Assembly (NCBI GenBank): GCA_946800325.1 | Contig: OX326960.1 | Span: 58,736,855 to 58,800,854 of the forward strand | Length of the DNA stretch: 64,000 bases | Reading direction: 5' to 3' | Origin: Luzula sylvatica | Lineage: Eukaryota > Streptophyta > Magnoliopsida > Poales > Juncaceae | Shown here: in pieces, positions 44,757 to 57,490 of the stretch | How positions within the stretch are numbered: the first letter of the stretch is position 1 | Layout of the letters: each line of letters opens with the position of its first letter | Position numbers and translations under genes: made by a program | Notes under the pieces: generated by a model | What the model was told of the DNA's origin: nothing | What the model saw: only the letters and a program-made list of their open reading frames with translations | Database searches by the model: none

Positions 44757-47700
44757 TTTTATTTTGGTATGTAAGGGGAATATGACAAGACAAAAAAATG
44801 TAAGCTTGTGAAAGACACAACAAGAGACGCCCTATGCAACATATTTTGTTTTCAAGAAACAAAAAAAATGACTCAAATTTTTTTGACATGAAAAAAGTTT
44901 GCCCCCCAAACATAAATTTGTTTTTTCACAAGAACGCTAACGAAAGTAAGGGGGGCCTAATCACGGCATGGTCCGATGACTTCGTTTTAATTAATACAAC
45001 GGAGACAAACTACTCAATATCCGTAACACTAGGGGTGCAAAACGGATTCACGTTTGTAATCACGAATGTCTACGGACCAACCGCCAATGTTGAAAAAGAT
45101 CAATTCCTAGAAGAGGTGCAAATGGCAAATCCAAATGACCTACCTTGGATAATAGTGGGCGATTTTAATTTAATTAGGCAAAGAAACGAGACAACGGGGT
45201 CTTCACATTTGGATACTCATATTAGTGCCTTCAATGATTTTATACAAAGATATAATCTACTAGAGGCCCCTTTAACTAATAGAGAATATACATGGTCGAA
45301 CAAGAGAGAAGACCCTACATTCTCAAAATTGGATAGAGGCCTAGTCTCTCAACACTTCCTCGCGCTAAACACGTTGGCCGAGTCAAAAGCTTTGCCAACC
45401 GTTACCTCCGACCACCCGCCACTTAGACTCACCATCTCCATTCCGACCGCAACAAGAAAGCGATCAAATAAGTTAGAGAAAGGGTGGCTACACAATGAAC
45501 AAGCAAAAAAAAAATCGAAGACGCATGGGCCTCGGCTCCCAATAACGAAGTTTCCGCCAAAAACTTCATAGTAAAGTTAACAAGGGAGCAATAGTCGAAT
45601 GGGCACATGCTAACAATAATAACCCGGACACGGAGCTATTATGGTGCAAAAACAGAATAAGAGCGCTAGACCATTTTGAGGAAAATAGGACACTTAATGA
45701 AGAAGAAATAAAGTTAAGAATAGACCTCAAAACAAAGCTCAAGATTTAGCAATCAAATCGGAAATAAAATGGCAACAAAGGAGCTCGGCAAAATGGATAA
45801 AATTGAGGGATCACAACAATGCGTACTTCCATGCAATGGCTACATCGAGAAGAAATAGGAATTATGTTACTTCAATAACCCGATTAGGGGAAACAATAAC
45901 CGAGCCCATGAGGATATTAGACGCGTTTTTCCAACACTTCAAAAACTCAATGGGGCTTCGGTCCATGACCACCCACTCCAATTTAGAAAGAATATTCGGG
46001 CCTCCATCTTCAAGGCTTGAATTGCAAGCTTTGAACGATCCTTTTAGTGATGATGAAATAGCGGGGACTCTTATAAAAATCAAAAAAGGAAAATCCTCGG
46101 GACCGGATGGTCTACCGCCCAAATACGTACAATGCTTATGGCACACCTTAAAAGAGGATTTTAAAAAACTAGTGCAAGACTTCTATGAAAATAAACTTGA
46201 TCTACGGAGAATAAATCAAACAAATATCACGCTCATACCAAATATAATGGGGGCAAACACTATAGATGAGTATAGACCAATAAGTGTGATTAATGCACCA
46301 ATAAAATTAATTACGAAACTTATGGCCTCAAGATTGCAACCATTACTACCTATGCTACTACACAAAAACCAATCCGCCTTTGTTAAAGGACGATCAACTT
46401 TGGACTCGATATTGGTGGCAAGGGAGTATGCCCACTTTTACAAGACGTCCAAACTACCGGCTATTTTGCTAAAATTGGATATTAAAAAAGCATTCGATAA
46501 TGTCTCTTGGGACTTTACGCTAAGGATGATGAAAGCGAGGGGATTCCCGGAAAGATGGATTTCTTGGGTACATAACTTATTAATCTCATCATCCTCCGCA
46601 ATCAAGATTAATGGAGAGCTATCTCCATACTTTTTTCACCGAACAGGACTTAGACAAGGGGATCCCTTGTCTCCCCTAATTTTCAACCTAGCGGTAGACA
46701 CTTTACAACATCTTATCAACAAAATTAGCCCACTCCTACAAGCGGTAGATGGAGACAAAACCAATATATTGCAATATGCCGATGACACCCTCCTTTTTGT
46801 GGAGGCACACCCAAATAATCTCAAAATAATCATCGAAATAATGGGCATATTCACAAACATGACGGGTTTAGAAATAAATTGGAATAAGACAAGCTTCTCA
46901 ACTTTCAATATACCCCGCTCATTTGGACGGGGTCATCTCAAACATCCTAACGTGCAATAAAAAGAAATTACCGATGAATTACCTAGGTATACCGCTAACA
47001 ATCATAAAACCGAAAAAAATTATCTTTCTCCCGTTAATAAAAAAAATTCAAGATAGGGTCGCGAGTTGGAAAAGAAAACTCCTATATATGGGAGGGAGGT
47101 TAACACTAATTCAAGCAACATTATCAATGATCCCGATTTACTATATATATGCAAGCTTTTAACTTACCAAACGGGGAATTCAAGAAATAAATAAAACGCT
47201 TAGGGCGTTTATGTGGAAGGGGCTAGACAAATGCAACCCCGGAAATTACTTAGTCAATTGTACAAAAGTATGTCTACCGAAGAAATTTGGGGGACTCTCT
47301 ATCCCGAATATAAAGACAAAAAATGAGGCATTGCTACTTAAAAATCTTTGGGATATTGATAACAATAGAAACGGCATGTGGGCCAATTACCTTTTAAAGC
47401 TATATGACATCTCAAATACGAGCGACCTAAAATCGTATCCGGACCATAAATTGTCATACTTCATGAAAAGCCTCAAAACACTAATCTCAATATACGACAT
47501 ATCCACCACCATAATAGACAATCCGACCACGCAGATATGGAAATGAAACTCAAATGGAGAATACTTGGCAAAAAGTGCGTACCACTTCCTCATTTACCCG
47601 GGTATAGTGTCCAAATGGAAATTGAAACTATGGTCACTTCGAATACCACCAAAAATCGAGGTCTTTCTTTGGCATGCATTCCAAGGCAAGCTCAACACGT

Positions 47701-48095
47701 GCGACGTATTGGAAAGGAAAGGAGTGCCGAATCAAGGATTATGCGAGCTATACAACCGACCCGAGACGGCGATTCATTTACTAGCACAATGTCCCTACAC
47801 ATTGGCGGTATGGAGAACAATAGAAAGAAAAACTTTGGTGCCGGGGAGGTTCGAACCCAAACAAACCTTGGATGAAACATGGTGCTTCAATAGGAACAAA
47901 ATGGGTGCGGAAATGAAACTAGATTGTGATCTAATATGGGCATCCACCACTTGGCAAATATGGAAAGAAAGAAACGCAAGAATATTCCGAGCTTCGAAAG
48001 CTAATCCATCACAACTAGCGGACAAAGCAATTACGGAGGCCGTCACGTGGAAGAGAGCCACAGTGAAAATACCACAAAACGGTCAAGGTACTTAA
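44757..48095 (+). pseudogene. LINE 1 ORF2: endonuclease and reverse transcriptase
   Basis: Endonuclease: CNIFCFQETKK, FTFVITNVYGP, WIIVGDFNLIRQRNE and TSDHPPLRL (44,757-45,571). After a frameshift the RT (45,803-46,960) has KGKSSGPDGLPP, YRPISVINAPIKLITK, NQSAFVKGRS, LKLDIKKAFDNVSWDF, GLRQGDPLSPLIF and the catalytic QYADDTLLFVE. Further frames (46,923-47,162; 47,211-47,546) carry MNYLGIPLTI and KKFGGLSIPN. The last (47,565-48,095) holds the zf-RVT region (KLWSLRIPPKIEVFLWHAFQ and HLLAQCPYTLAVW). Catalytic motifs survive but at least four frameshifts or stops inactivate it. Confidence 0.9.
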
Positions 48096-48253
48096 GATAT
48101 AGCGTTTTACGTAGCGTAAAACATAGAAATTAATTGGTAGTTTTAGGTTCACTTTCTTTCTCTCGCTTTACGATTATTCATATCTATGTAAATCCACAAC
48201 TTTTTCTTATTTATAAAAAGACACCTCTTTGGGTATTCCTTCAAAAAAAAAAA

Positions 48254-49515
48254 TTGCTAGATTAACTTGCATTTTAGTTAAATGGTAAAATATTAGTAAA
48301 CATGGGAATAACGATGTATGCTTTTGACGTATTTGTGTGTATTATTGTTGTATACATTTAAGATAATTGACTATTTTTCTTTCTGTTTCAAAATTATAAA
48401 ATCTTTAATATTATTATGGAGAATTATTGTAAAATGCTAGTCGTTGTGAACAAATATGGGTCACAAAAAGTCTGCCAGATTTTCATATATTCGGTACAAA
48501 CCTTGGTTGATATAAGTCGTTATTAGAAACTAATTTTATACGGAGAAAAAAGTTTAGGGAGATATCAGTTAGGGAGAGCAAAATGTCATTTAGGGACTAA
48601 ACAAAAATTGAACTTTGGTCGCAAATGTTCTTCATACATTGTCAGTGACCTTATATCCGATTGATTGTGTGATTGACATAATAAAAATATATGTTCAATA
48701 ATTTATGAGTTGGAGTATCATCGATATTATATAAAAATAAAAACATATAGTGATCAAGATTCATAGTTTAGTATTCTTTGAAAAAAACATGCTATAATCA
48801 CTATTAGTGGCAAAATTCTTTTATTTGCACTCAAGATCTTTTAGCAACAAAACTAATTGGTCTCAAAACTTGAATCGTGATGTATGTTTGCTTTGATGTA
48901 TTTTCAAATTATGTATTTCAAATATTCTTGTTTAAATTATTTTTTGTCCAATTTTTTTTCTGAAACGTAATTCAACTAGTATTTTGTTAAATTTGTGCTC
49001 TGTTATCACGCTTCAAAAACTGATAAGACATGTACATTACATGCGCAGAGGAACCTATCTGTTTATCCCTACTAAGAATACAGTTTATAAATGAAAGTAG
49101 AGAGGAAGATTACTAAGTTCTATCTATCGAATTAAGTTTGATTTGATTGGGGGAGATCGTTCGGTTTGACCCCCGCGACTCGAGGAGATTCTCACAGTTC
49201 GAAAACTCGAACTCGACTACTGCGCCTGGCTGCCTCGGCCCTTGATCACAGTTAGAAGATCTCGGTGGAGCTCTTCCTCTATTCGTATCTCTTGGTTCAA
49301 TTTATATTTGATTATTTCAAAACAATACTCATATTATTAGTAATATTATTTGAGCATGATTAACACGAAATAGGTTAAAGAAGACGTTTCAAGAAAATCA
49401 TTTCAACACAAAGATCAAAAGAAGACTAGAAAAAACAAGAATAAAACATCGTGATAACATACGAAGATACGACGAATTCGAATAATAAACAAGGATCAAG
49501 ATTTCTACTACGATA
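48254..49515. other. AT-rich stretch between the two LINEs
   Basis: No gene or recognisable repeat was found, except that 49,130-49,300 is GC-richer with cccgcgactcgagg and gaaaactcgaactcgac words and could be a fragment of another transposon. Confidence 0.5.
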
Positions 49516-49570
49516 GAATCAGATATCAGATAGAAGATCAATAGAGGAAAAAGATAAATGTCATTAGTTA

Positions 49571-49775
49571 TTCTTGTGAGGCGATTCTTGTGAGGCGATT
49601 TCTCAGGCAGATCTCTCAGGCGGTTCGATCAAGCGACTTCTCTCAGGCGATTCTCTCAGGAGACTCTCCCAAGCAACTCTCTTAAGGCGACCTCTCAGGC
49701 GAATCTCTCAGGATCTCTCAGGCGAATCTATCAGGACTTCTTTCAAAGAGTTCTATCAAGGAGAGTCTCTCAGAA
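49571..49775 (+). repeat. Minisatellite in the LINE 2 5' UTR
   Basis: About a dozen imperfect copies of a 10-16-bp unit around ctctcaggcga, beginning with two copies of ttcttgtgaggcga. Tandem 5'-UTR repeats occur in some LINEs, where they can act in promotion; that role is inference here. Confidence 0.75.
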
Positions 49776-49954
49776 TCCTTTTTTAGGGAAACAAGCACAA
49801 TTACAAGACAATCAAGATCACAGAAAGTTACAAACCAAAGCAAGAAAAATCAAGAAGACTCAAATTGAAACCAAATTATACAATTTCATTGAACAATTGT
49901 ATTTAGAGTGAAGAGTAGAGAGTAAGAAGAGGAGTTTTTGGGACCTGGAGGCAA

Positions 49955-50206
49955 TTGAGGAAGATCAAATCCAAGAAGATTTTGAAGAAAGGAGAAGCAA
50001 GATGTAACTCAACAAGCTCCTATTTTCCTGCTAAGTTTTTCCTTAACTTCTTATTTTCTTTTCTCTTAATCAAGAATCCAACATATCTTCAAGCCCTGAA
50101 AACAAATACAAATCAACCATGGACATTAGTAACTCATAAAAAGCACTATATACCTAGTTCTCAAAATACTTCAAAAAAGGAAATTAATGAAAAGAAATGT
50201 TACAGA
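49955..50206 (+). pseudogene. LINE 2 ORF1, N-terminal piece
   Basis: The frame ends NQPWTLVTHKKHYIPSSQ... NEKKCYRC, the first half of a zinc knuckle, and is cut by the solo LTR at 50,207. The continuation LSNNHFRKEC is found right after the LTR at 51,329. Which Met starts ORF1 is unclear. Confidence 0.72.
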
Positions 50207-51323
50207 TGTATTAAAATTAATGCTTTTATATAATAATATTATTAATATTTTGGGTCAGGATAATTATGTTAAATAAATAAAAGTGTCTAGAATATATGTC
50301 TAAAATTAAGGAGGATGTATATCGAATAAAAAGGTGTCTCTTAGATACATAAATAGGTGTCTATTTGAATAGAAGTATCTAGAATTTTAGATAGATATGA
50401 TGTATGGTTAAAAGAGTATATTTAGGGGATATGTATTGAATACTATAAATATGTACTGTAGCGTGTAATAGATTCAACAGAGAAAATTATAATAAAAAAG
50501 CTTCGTTATTTCTGTGTCCATTCTCTGTGCGTGAGAGTGAAATAAGAAAAAAATATCTTTGCCCTCTCCTGTGCATAGGGCTGCAAACGAGCCGAGCTCG
50601 AGCGAGCTGTGCCAAGCTCAAGCTCGGCTCGGAACTTACTCGAGCTGGCTCGGCTCGTTAAGAATTATGGTTCGAGCTAAAAAATCAAGCTCAAGCTCGG
50701 CTCGTTTTAATTCGAGCTAGCTCGGCTCGGCTCAACAGTAGCTCAATTAAAAAAACAACTTGAATTTTAATTTAAAAAATTATAATAATTACGGAATAAA
50801 CAAAAAATACTCTAAATACCAAACTATCTTAAAACATAATAATAATAAATCAAACATACAACACAAAACATAAAAAAATAGGATTTGGACGTGGTATTAT
50901 TAATTTGTCTCCCTTAGTTAATATTTTTTTTTAGTACCTAAGTTGTAAACTGACTTGAAATTATTATGGAGATAAAGTTTTTCTTTATAATTTTTTTAAT
51001 TATAATAATATATATAATATGAATTAATTATGATAAAAATATTTAATATTTTAACTCGAGCTCAAATTCTTTTCGAGCTTAATACGAGCGAGCTGAGTCT
51101 GGCTCAAGCTCGGCTCAATAAGCGTTCGAGCTAGCTCGGCTCGGCTCGTTTAATTTCGAGTTAATATCGAGCGAGCTATTATCGAACTATTATCGAGTCG
51201 AGCTCGAGCGAGCCACGAGCCACGAGCTAAAGTTGCAGCCCTACCTGTGCATGTACATTGATTCCCCTCTCTATTTGTCCCCAAATAATTCTCCCAAAGA
51301 ATCAAATTAAGTTTCTATTTCCA
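50207..51323. mobile_element. Solo LTR inserted in LINE 2 ORF1
   Basis: Removing this segment and one flank copy restores the zinc-knuckle reading frame across the junction, so it is a clean insertion. The flanks share acagatgt; taking a 5-bp duplication (ACAGA at 50,202-50,206 and 51,324-51,328) gives termini TGTATT...TTTCCA. The shared bases also allow an alternative end of CCAACA. A TATA-like ctataaatatg at about 50,440 supports an LTR. Without the nested MITE it is about 440 bp. No internal coding sequence remains, as in a solo LTR, probably copia-type. Confidence 0.72.
50576..51243. mobile_element. hAT-type MITE with perfect 8-bp duplication
   Basis: Termini are TAGGGCTGCAA...TTGCAGCCCTA (inverted) and flanks are CCTGTGCA at 50,568-50,575 and 51,244-51,251, the 8-bp duplication expected of hAT transposition. 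Subterminal regions at both ends are dense arrays of gagctcg/cggctcg words in inverted orientation; the middle is AT-rich with no ORF. It is 668 bp and inserted in the solo LTR. Confidence 0.93.
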
Positions 51324-53288
51324 ACAGATGTTTGTCAAATAATCATTTTAGGAAAGAGTGTAGAGAACCAATTAGGTGTCTAAGATGTTTTAAGTTAGGT
51401 CATGTGCAGAAATTTTGTTGTACTAATTTGAATCAAAAACCTAACAATTTTAGAAACATTAATCCTCCAAATTTACCACATAACAATTTAAGTACTAAAG
51501 GAAAGGAGGTTATTGGAAATGATATTGAGTCAGAATTGCAAATTACAGTAAATTTATCCAAAAATTTAATAATCAGAAGTCTGAATTAATTACTAAGGAT
51601 ATTTTGATAAGAAATTTACCTGACAAGTATTGCAATCCAATCGATTTGAAAAAGATAATTGAGCCTATTGGAATCCTAATTTCCTTTGGTTCCTACATTC
51701 CAACAAAAATAATACATGAGATAAAAGTATCAATTAATAGTAAAATTAATATTCATTCCAAACTCAATTAAAATAATAGATGATGAAATAATAACTATAT
51801 TACCTATTAAGGAGATTAAAACTATTCCAAGCTCTTCAAAAATATTTCTTCAAATAATAATTCTTTTAATTTCTCTAAGCCATCAGAAATCATCACTTGG
51901 CCAAAATTAAGGGAGGGGGAAAACAAGTTTAAACATAGAAACACAGAGAAAATAGAAATAAAACACTGTTTCAAAATGAAAGGGAGAAAGTTAGTAATAA
52001 AAATAATGCAAAAAACAATTTGAAAATAACTAAAATCTAGCAAAAGAAAAAGAAAATAATTCATTTCTGGAGAATTAAAAACAAAGAAAACAAGGAAAAC
52101 AATAAAAGCAATATTCCAGAAAAAAAAACTCCAAATGAAATCACACATAACTCAAGTAAGGATATAAATGTGACTATTTTGCCCTCTGATAAGGATATCT
52201 TCATTGAGCATAAGGGGATTAAAAGGCATTATCAAGTACACTTCTCAAATTTAAATCTTCTTCTCAATCCTTTTCAAATTGTTCCAAAAATCTCTCTTCA
52301 AGGGCCAGATTGTAAAAGACCATTTCCTTCAACTGTAAATCTTACTCATTCAGCCATTTTTCAGTTAGACCCTTCAGTTAAGAATCCATCTCAATCTCTA
52401 TCCATTCAAATTACATCTAAAGGGTTATCAATTGTTGCACATTCTTTAAAAACACAAGCTCTTAAGTCTGAATTACCAAAAGAGTTAATAGAAGAGGTAC
52501 CTTCTAAATCTCCAGTACTCACATCCACATCTCAAACTCCATCATTTGAAATAATGGACATGGTCCCACTGGTAGACTTAGTACACTCTCCAAATTCAAA
52601 ACTTCAAATTTCACCAAATTCTCAGGATAATTCATGTACTTCTCCAGTTAACTCAAAAACCTCTCTAGCTCATTCAAACAACTCTCCAGTTTCTTCAAGT
52701 GAGATATTAGACATGACTTTTTTCACATCCTTAATTCACACATCAAGAACTCAATCTCCAAAGTCAAACTCTCCCATATCTAAGTCTCCAGTTTCTCAGG
52801 AACTCAAATCTCCACTTAAAATCTCTAAAATTAAACAAACAAAGATCAATGATTATTTTTCTAATATAGATTTGGTTAATCCTATACAACATACCTTAGA
52901 AAATACTGGAGATGTGCAGGAGTGTATTTCACAGCAAATATCCAATGATCAGAATAATATACCAAAACAAAATAACATTAAAAACATTAATAACAAACAT
53001 AAATTGGAGGAGCAAAGGAGAAGTTCTAGATTGCTAAGCAAGCAAGCAGGACATTATAGCTCTCCAGTTGAAAAGGCTCAACTAAATAAGTATAAAGAAG
53101 TACAAAAAGAGAGAAGTAGGAAGAAAAAGAATAAGAATAAGTGTGACACTTTAAATTTAACCTTAGAAAATATTTCAGAAATAAAGAGTAAAGAGGATAT
53201 AATTAATATTCTTTCTTCCACTGGTATTGAAATAACAGAAAAACTAAATGAACACATTCATGGAATGTTAGGTGGTACCAGTAATTAA
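51324..53288 (+). pseudogene. LINE 2 ORF1, remainder
   Basis: After the LTR the frame resumes with LSNNHFRKEC, completing the first knuckle, then a second knuckle CLRCFKLGHVQKFC (51,332-51,589). A shifted frame at 51,590-51,770 reads ITKDILIRNLPDKYC, and an open 372-codon frame runs from 52,170 to 53,288. The last is Ser/Pro-rich with SPVxS repeats (SKSPVLTS, NSPVSSSEILDM, SPISKSPVSQ) and a basic tract (KERSRKKKNKNK). It overlaps the start of ORF2 near 53,270. Confidence 0.75.
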
Positions 53289-56200
53289 GTTTTGGAATGT
53301 TAGAGGCCTTAATTCAGATGATAAAAAAAATTTGTTATTAATAATATTAAAAATGAAAATGTGGATATTTGTTGTTTACAAGAAACAAAAATAGGAAATT
53401 TTACTGATAAAATAGTAATGGATTGTTGTGGTAATAAATTAAATGGATATGATTATTTAGAGTCAAAAGGGGCATCAGGAGGTATTTTAATAACTTGGAA
53501 TAAAAATTTATTTAATCAAATTAATACTAAAAAATATAAATATGCCATATCTATAACACTTGAAACTAAATGGGATGGAACATGTATCTTATTAACTGGA
53601 ATTTATGGTCCTACAAAAACTAAGGATAAATCAGATTTTTTAGATGAATTAAACCATATTGCAAATACTAATACTTTGCCATGGCTACTAATGGGTGATT
53701 TTAATCTTATTCTAAATTCATATGAAAGAAGTGGTAATAGTAAAAGTGGTAAATACACAAAGTTATTCAAGGAATTCATTAATAATATGCAATTAATAGA
53801 TCTTCCTTTAAAGGGACAGAAGTATACATGGAGTAATTCTCATTCAAAAGCTAAACTTGATAGAATAATCATTAATAAAAATTGGCTAAAATTATATCCT
53901 AATTCTCAGTTAAATGCAAGAGTAAATACATGCTCATATCACATTCCTTTATTATTTGAAACAAATACTAATTATCCCATATTTGATGGTTTTAGATTTG
54001 AAGTTAAATGGCTTAAATTAAAGGAATATAATAATCTATTAGAAACAGTTTTAAATAATGGAATATGTAATTCAGTAGATGATCTATTTTTAAAATTTAC
54101 TGATTTGGGGATAAAATTGAAAGATTTAAATAAAAATTTAAGTATAAAATATAATGTGCAATTGGAAAACTGTAAAAGTATTATTAAATGGTCAGATCAA
54201 ATTGAAGATATTAGACAGTTAACAAATATTGAAAAATGGTTAAAAATTCAAGCTAAATTAAGATTAGAAAACCTAATTTCAATTGAAAAATTATATTGGA
54301 GGCAAAGATCTAAATTTAATTGGATTAAACAAGGAGATGCTAACACAAGGTTTTTTCACTTACATGCCTTAATTAAAAAGTCAAATTCAATGATTTCAAT
54401 ATTAAAAGATAAAAATGGAGTTGAATTTAAGGATCATAAACAAAAAGCTAATTTATTATTCTCTTTTTATAGAGATTTAATGGGGAAAAAAATCAATTAA
54501 TGATAAAAAATTTGGTAATATAAATTTAAATATATTATATAAAAATAATAATTATGATTTAACTTCTTTAGAAAATGATTTTACTATAGAAGAAATAAAT
54601 TATGCTATAAAAAGTTGGAAAAACTATAAAAGTCCCGGACCTGATGGGTTTGTTGGGGAGTTTTTTTAAGAAAAATTGGAATATATTAAAGTTTGAAATC
54701 TTAAATCTATTTAATAAGGATGCAAAAATAGGTTTATCAAAATTTAACTCATCATACATATCACTTATAGTTAAGAAAGATAATGCAATAGAGCCTAAAT
54801 ATTTTAGGCCTATAAGTTTAATATCAAGCATTCAAAGGATTTTTTCAAAAGTTTTATCTAACATACTAAGTTACTACATTGATCCAATGATATCTCAAAA
54901 TCAGTTAGGATTTTTAAAAGGAAGAAATATCTGAGAAAATTATGTTTATGCTAGGGAAGTATTATGTCTAGCTAAAAGGGAGAAAATACCATTAATCATT
55001 TTAAAATTAGATATCCACAAATCTTTTGATAGTGTTTCATGGGATTTCTTAATAAATATATTATATGCAAGGGGCTTTGGGGAAAATTTTATCACATGGA
55101 TTAAAAATTCTGTTTTATCAGGGACTGCAAGAGTAATATTAAATTGGCACCCTGGTAAATATATACATTTAAAGAGAGGACTTAGGCAAGGAGATCCCAC
55201 CTCTACACATTTATTCTTACTAGTTATGGATGTTCTATCTAAATTATTAGAAACATTAAGTGAAAAAGGCTATATTATAAAACCCATAAAAAATGTATAC
55301 ACAAGTTTGTTTTATGCTGATGACTCAATTCTTTTTTTAAAACCTGATATTACTAATATTAAAAGAGTTAAATATATTTTAAATTTATTTGGACAAGAAT
55401 CTGGGCTTAAAATGAATTTTTTTAAATCTGAGGTAATTGGTTTAAATGTTCCTGATGAAAAATTGATACAAATTTCTAAGGAATTAGATTGTAAAATAGG
55501 TGTTTTTCCTATTACCTATTTAGGACTTCCTTTACATTATAAAAAAACCATCAAGAGAGGACTTCAAGTTTTTAATTGAAAAAATTACTCATAAATTATA
55601 TTAACTGGTTGGAAGGGTAGCATGATTAGTAAGGCAGGTAGACTAGTTTTGATAAATTCAATTTTAACAACCATGCCTATTTACTATTTTAATGTATTTA
55701 AGTTTCCTAAATGGGCTATTAAAGAAATTGATCAAATTAGGACACAATTTTTTTTGGAAAGGTACTAAAAAAACAGGTTTTAACTTAGTCAATTGGGACA
55801 TTGTTTGTCAACCAAAAGTTAAAGGAGGTTTGGGAGTTTTAAACTTAGAAATTTTTAATAATGTATTATTAATTAAGTGGTTATGGTTATATTACAATTC
55901 TGAAAAGAGATTAGATTGGTATAATTTAGTTGAAAACCCTTTAAATACAGATGATATTTCAGCAAATAATAAAAATAATTCATATTTTTGGAAAGAGGTT
56001 TTAAAAAAAATCAGATTTTTTTAATGAAAGTATGAATATCATAATAGGAAATGGAGAAAATACAAGTTTTTGGAAAAGTAGGTCGTGTGAAAATCCATTA
56101 ATGATAAAATTCTCCGAGCTTTACTTTTTTCCAGAGAATAAGCAAGGAACAATTGCATACTTTTTAAAAATTATGAATGAAACAAATTTGTATAACAGTT

Positions 56201-57112
56201 TGGGAATAAACATACCAATTCCTAATGTGTTCCAAGATCAGTTAGTTCATTTGGAGCAAATTTGCAATTCACTTGATCTCTTTCCATCCCAAAAAGATTC
56301 CCTCAAATGGATTTGGAACCACAATGGAAAATTCTCCTGTCATAGTGCATATCAGCAATTAGTCAAAGGGGTTTATATAAAGGCACATTATTTTAAATTA
56401 TGAGAAATAAAAATTGAACTTAAAATAAAATTATTTCTTTGGCTATTATATTTAAATAAGGTACTTACTATTGATAATCTTAAGAAGAAGGGCTGGGTTT
56501 TAGTCAACAGATGTGTCCTCTGTAAAAATGATGAGGAAAGTGTGTCACACTTAACCAATCAGTGCAGTTTTGTGAAGCAAGTGTGGCTGAAATTAAGTGC
56601 AAATTTAAAAAATAATATTAATTCAATTACTACACAATTCAAGCCATTAGATTCAATATTAAGTTCAAAGGAATCTAAACAAGTCAAAGCACTTATCTGC
56701 ATTTTTTTTGTACCAGATTTGGCTTGAGAGATGTCGTCGAGTATTTAACAATAAGATTTTAACTGAAAATCAAATAATTGAAAAAATAATTTATGAGTAT
56801 AAAATCAATAAGTCAGTTTGTAATTATTATAATATTGAAATTTCAAGAGATATGGAAATAGTTCAAAGATCAGAAAATTCAATAAATGCACATGGAAATC
56901 AAAATAATACAATTGAACATTTCATCCACACTAATGATATTATTTATGCAGGAAATTCTACTACTGGAGGAAAGGAGCAACACAGAAGCTATACTGGTAC
57001 AGAAGTATATAATACCTCCTGTACCAGTATTCATAATACAAGAGAAGAAGACTATCGATGTCTAAAAGAGATGGCAAGAGGAAGTAAAAAATCATGCAAA
57101 GAAAACACATGA
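53270..57112 (+). pseudogene. LINE 2 ORF2: endonuclease and reverse transcriptase
   Basis: Endonuclease pieces: IKFWNVRGLNSDDKK, VDICCLQETKIG, ILLTGIYGPTKTKDK, WLLMGDFNLILNSYERSG and SYHIPLLFE (to 54,500). RT: NYKSPGPDG near 54,630, YFRPISLISSIQRIFSKVL, NQLGFLKGRNI followed by a TGA, LKLDIHKSFDSVSWDFL, KRGLRQGDPTS and the catalytic FYADDSILFLK at 55,310. Then ITYLGLPLHYKK and a zf-RVT region with CVLCKNDEESVSHLTNQCSF (56,510-56,580). Frames change at least five times. The catalytic residues are preserved but the ORF is broken. Confidence 0.9.
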
Positions 57113-57238
57113 AAGGATCGAATCGACTTCTAAATCCAAAGAAAACGAAAAAATTTGGTGGTTCAAAAAAGATCTAGCAGTTGAAGAGCGATGCAACATG
57201 AAAAAAGAGAGAACAAATGAAGAGGAGATTGAGGATAA

Positions 57239-57490
57239 TCATACCTTATTTGAGATCTGCAACGGATTGGCAGATCTACTCCATGATTGATAACCGGGAG
57301 GGGGAAGTCTGATGTGGTACGAGTCAAGCCTCTCTTTCCAAACTAAATAACTGAAGGAGGAAGCATCGATTAGCAAGCTCTCTTTTTCGGTGGAAATCGC
57401 CATTGTTGAAAGAGGCTTTAACAGATGAAGAAGAAGAAGGCGGCGAGATAAAAGAGAGAGAAAAGTCATTCTACCGCTTCATAAGGACTT
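57239..57490 (-). pseudogene. Antisense promoter and first-exon-like fragment in LINE 2 3' region
   Basis: On the minus strand a TATAAAAG box (near 57,490) precedes a 76-codon frame (57,469 down) with an N-terminal hydrophobic stretch (MTFLSLLSRRLLLLHLLKPL), an internal Met (MAISTEKESLL) and PPPGYQSWSRSANPLQISNK, followed by AAG|GTATGATT, a good splice donor near 57,245. No continuation exon is seen. It looks like the start of a host gene carried inside the LINE 3' end. I do not recognise the protein. Confidence 0.4.

Larger units (their letters stand above)
41930..48253 (+). mobile_element. L1-type LINE 1 (frameshifted)
   Basis: A plus-strand non-LTR element with ORF1 (nucleic-acid-binding, double zinc knuckle), ORF2 (endonuclease, RT, C-terminal zf-RVT) and an A11 tail at 48,243-48,253. 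The order and motifs fit the plant L1 clade. I could not find a convincing target-site duplication for the sequence after the tail (attgctagattaac), so the 5' end at about 41,930 is an estimate from where ORF1-like sequence begins. Confidence 0.85.

Noticed and set aside
41915..48270. Target-site duplication for LINE 1 (attgttgtactgac versus attgctagattaac)
   Set aside because: Only about 9-10 of 14 bases agree, too weak to assign the 5' end.
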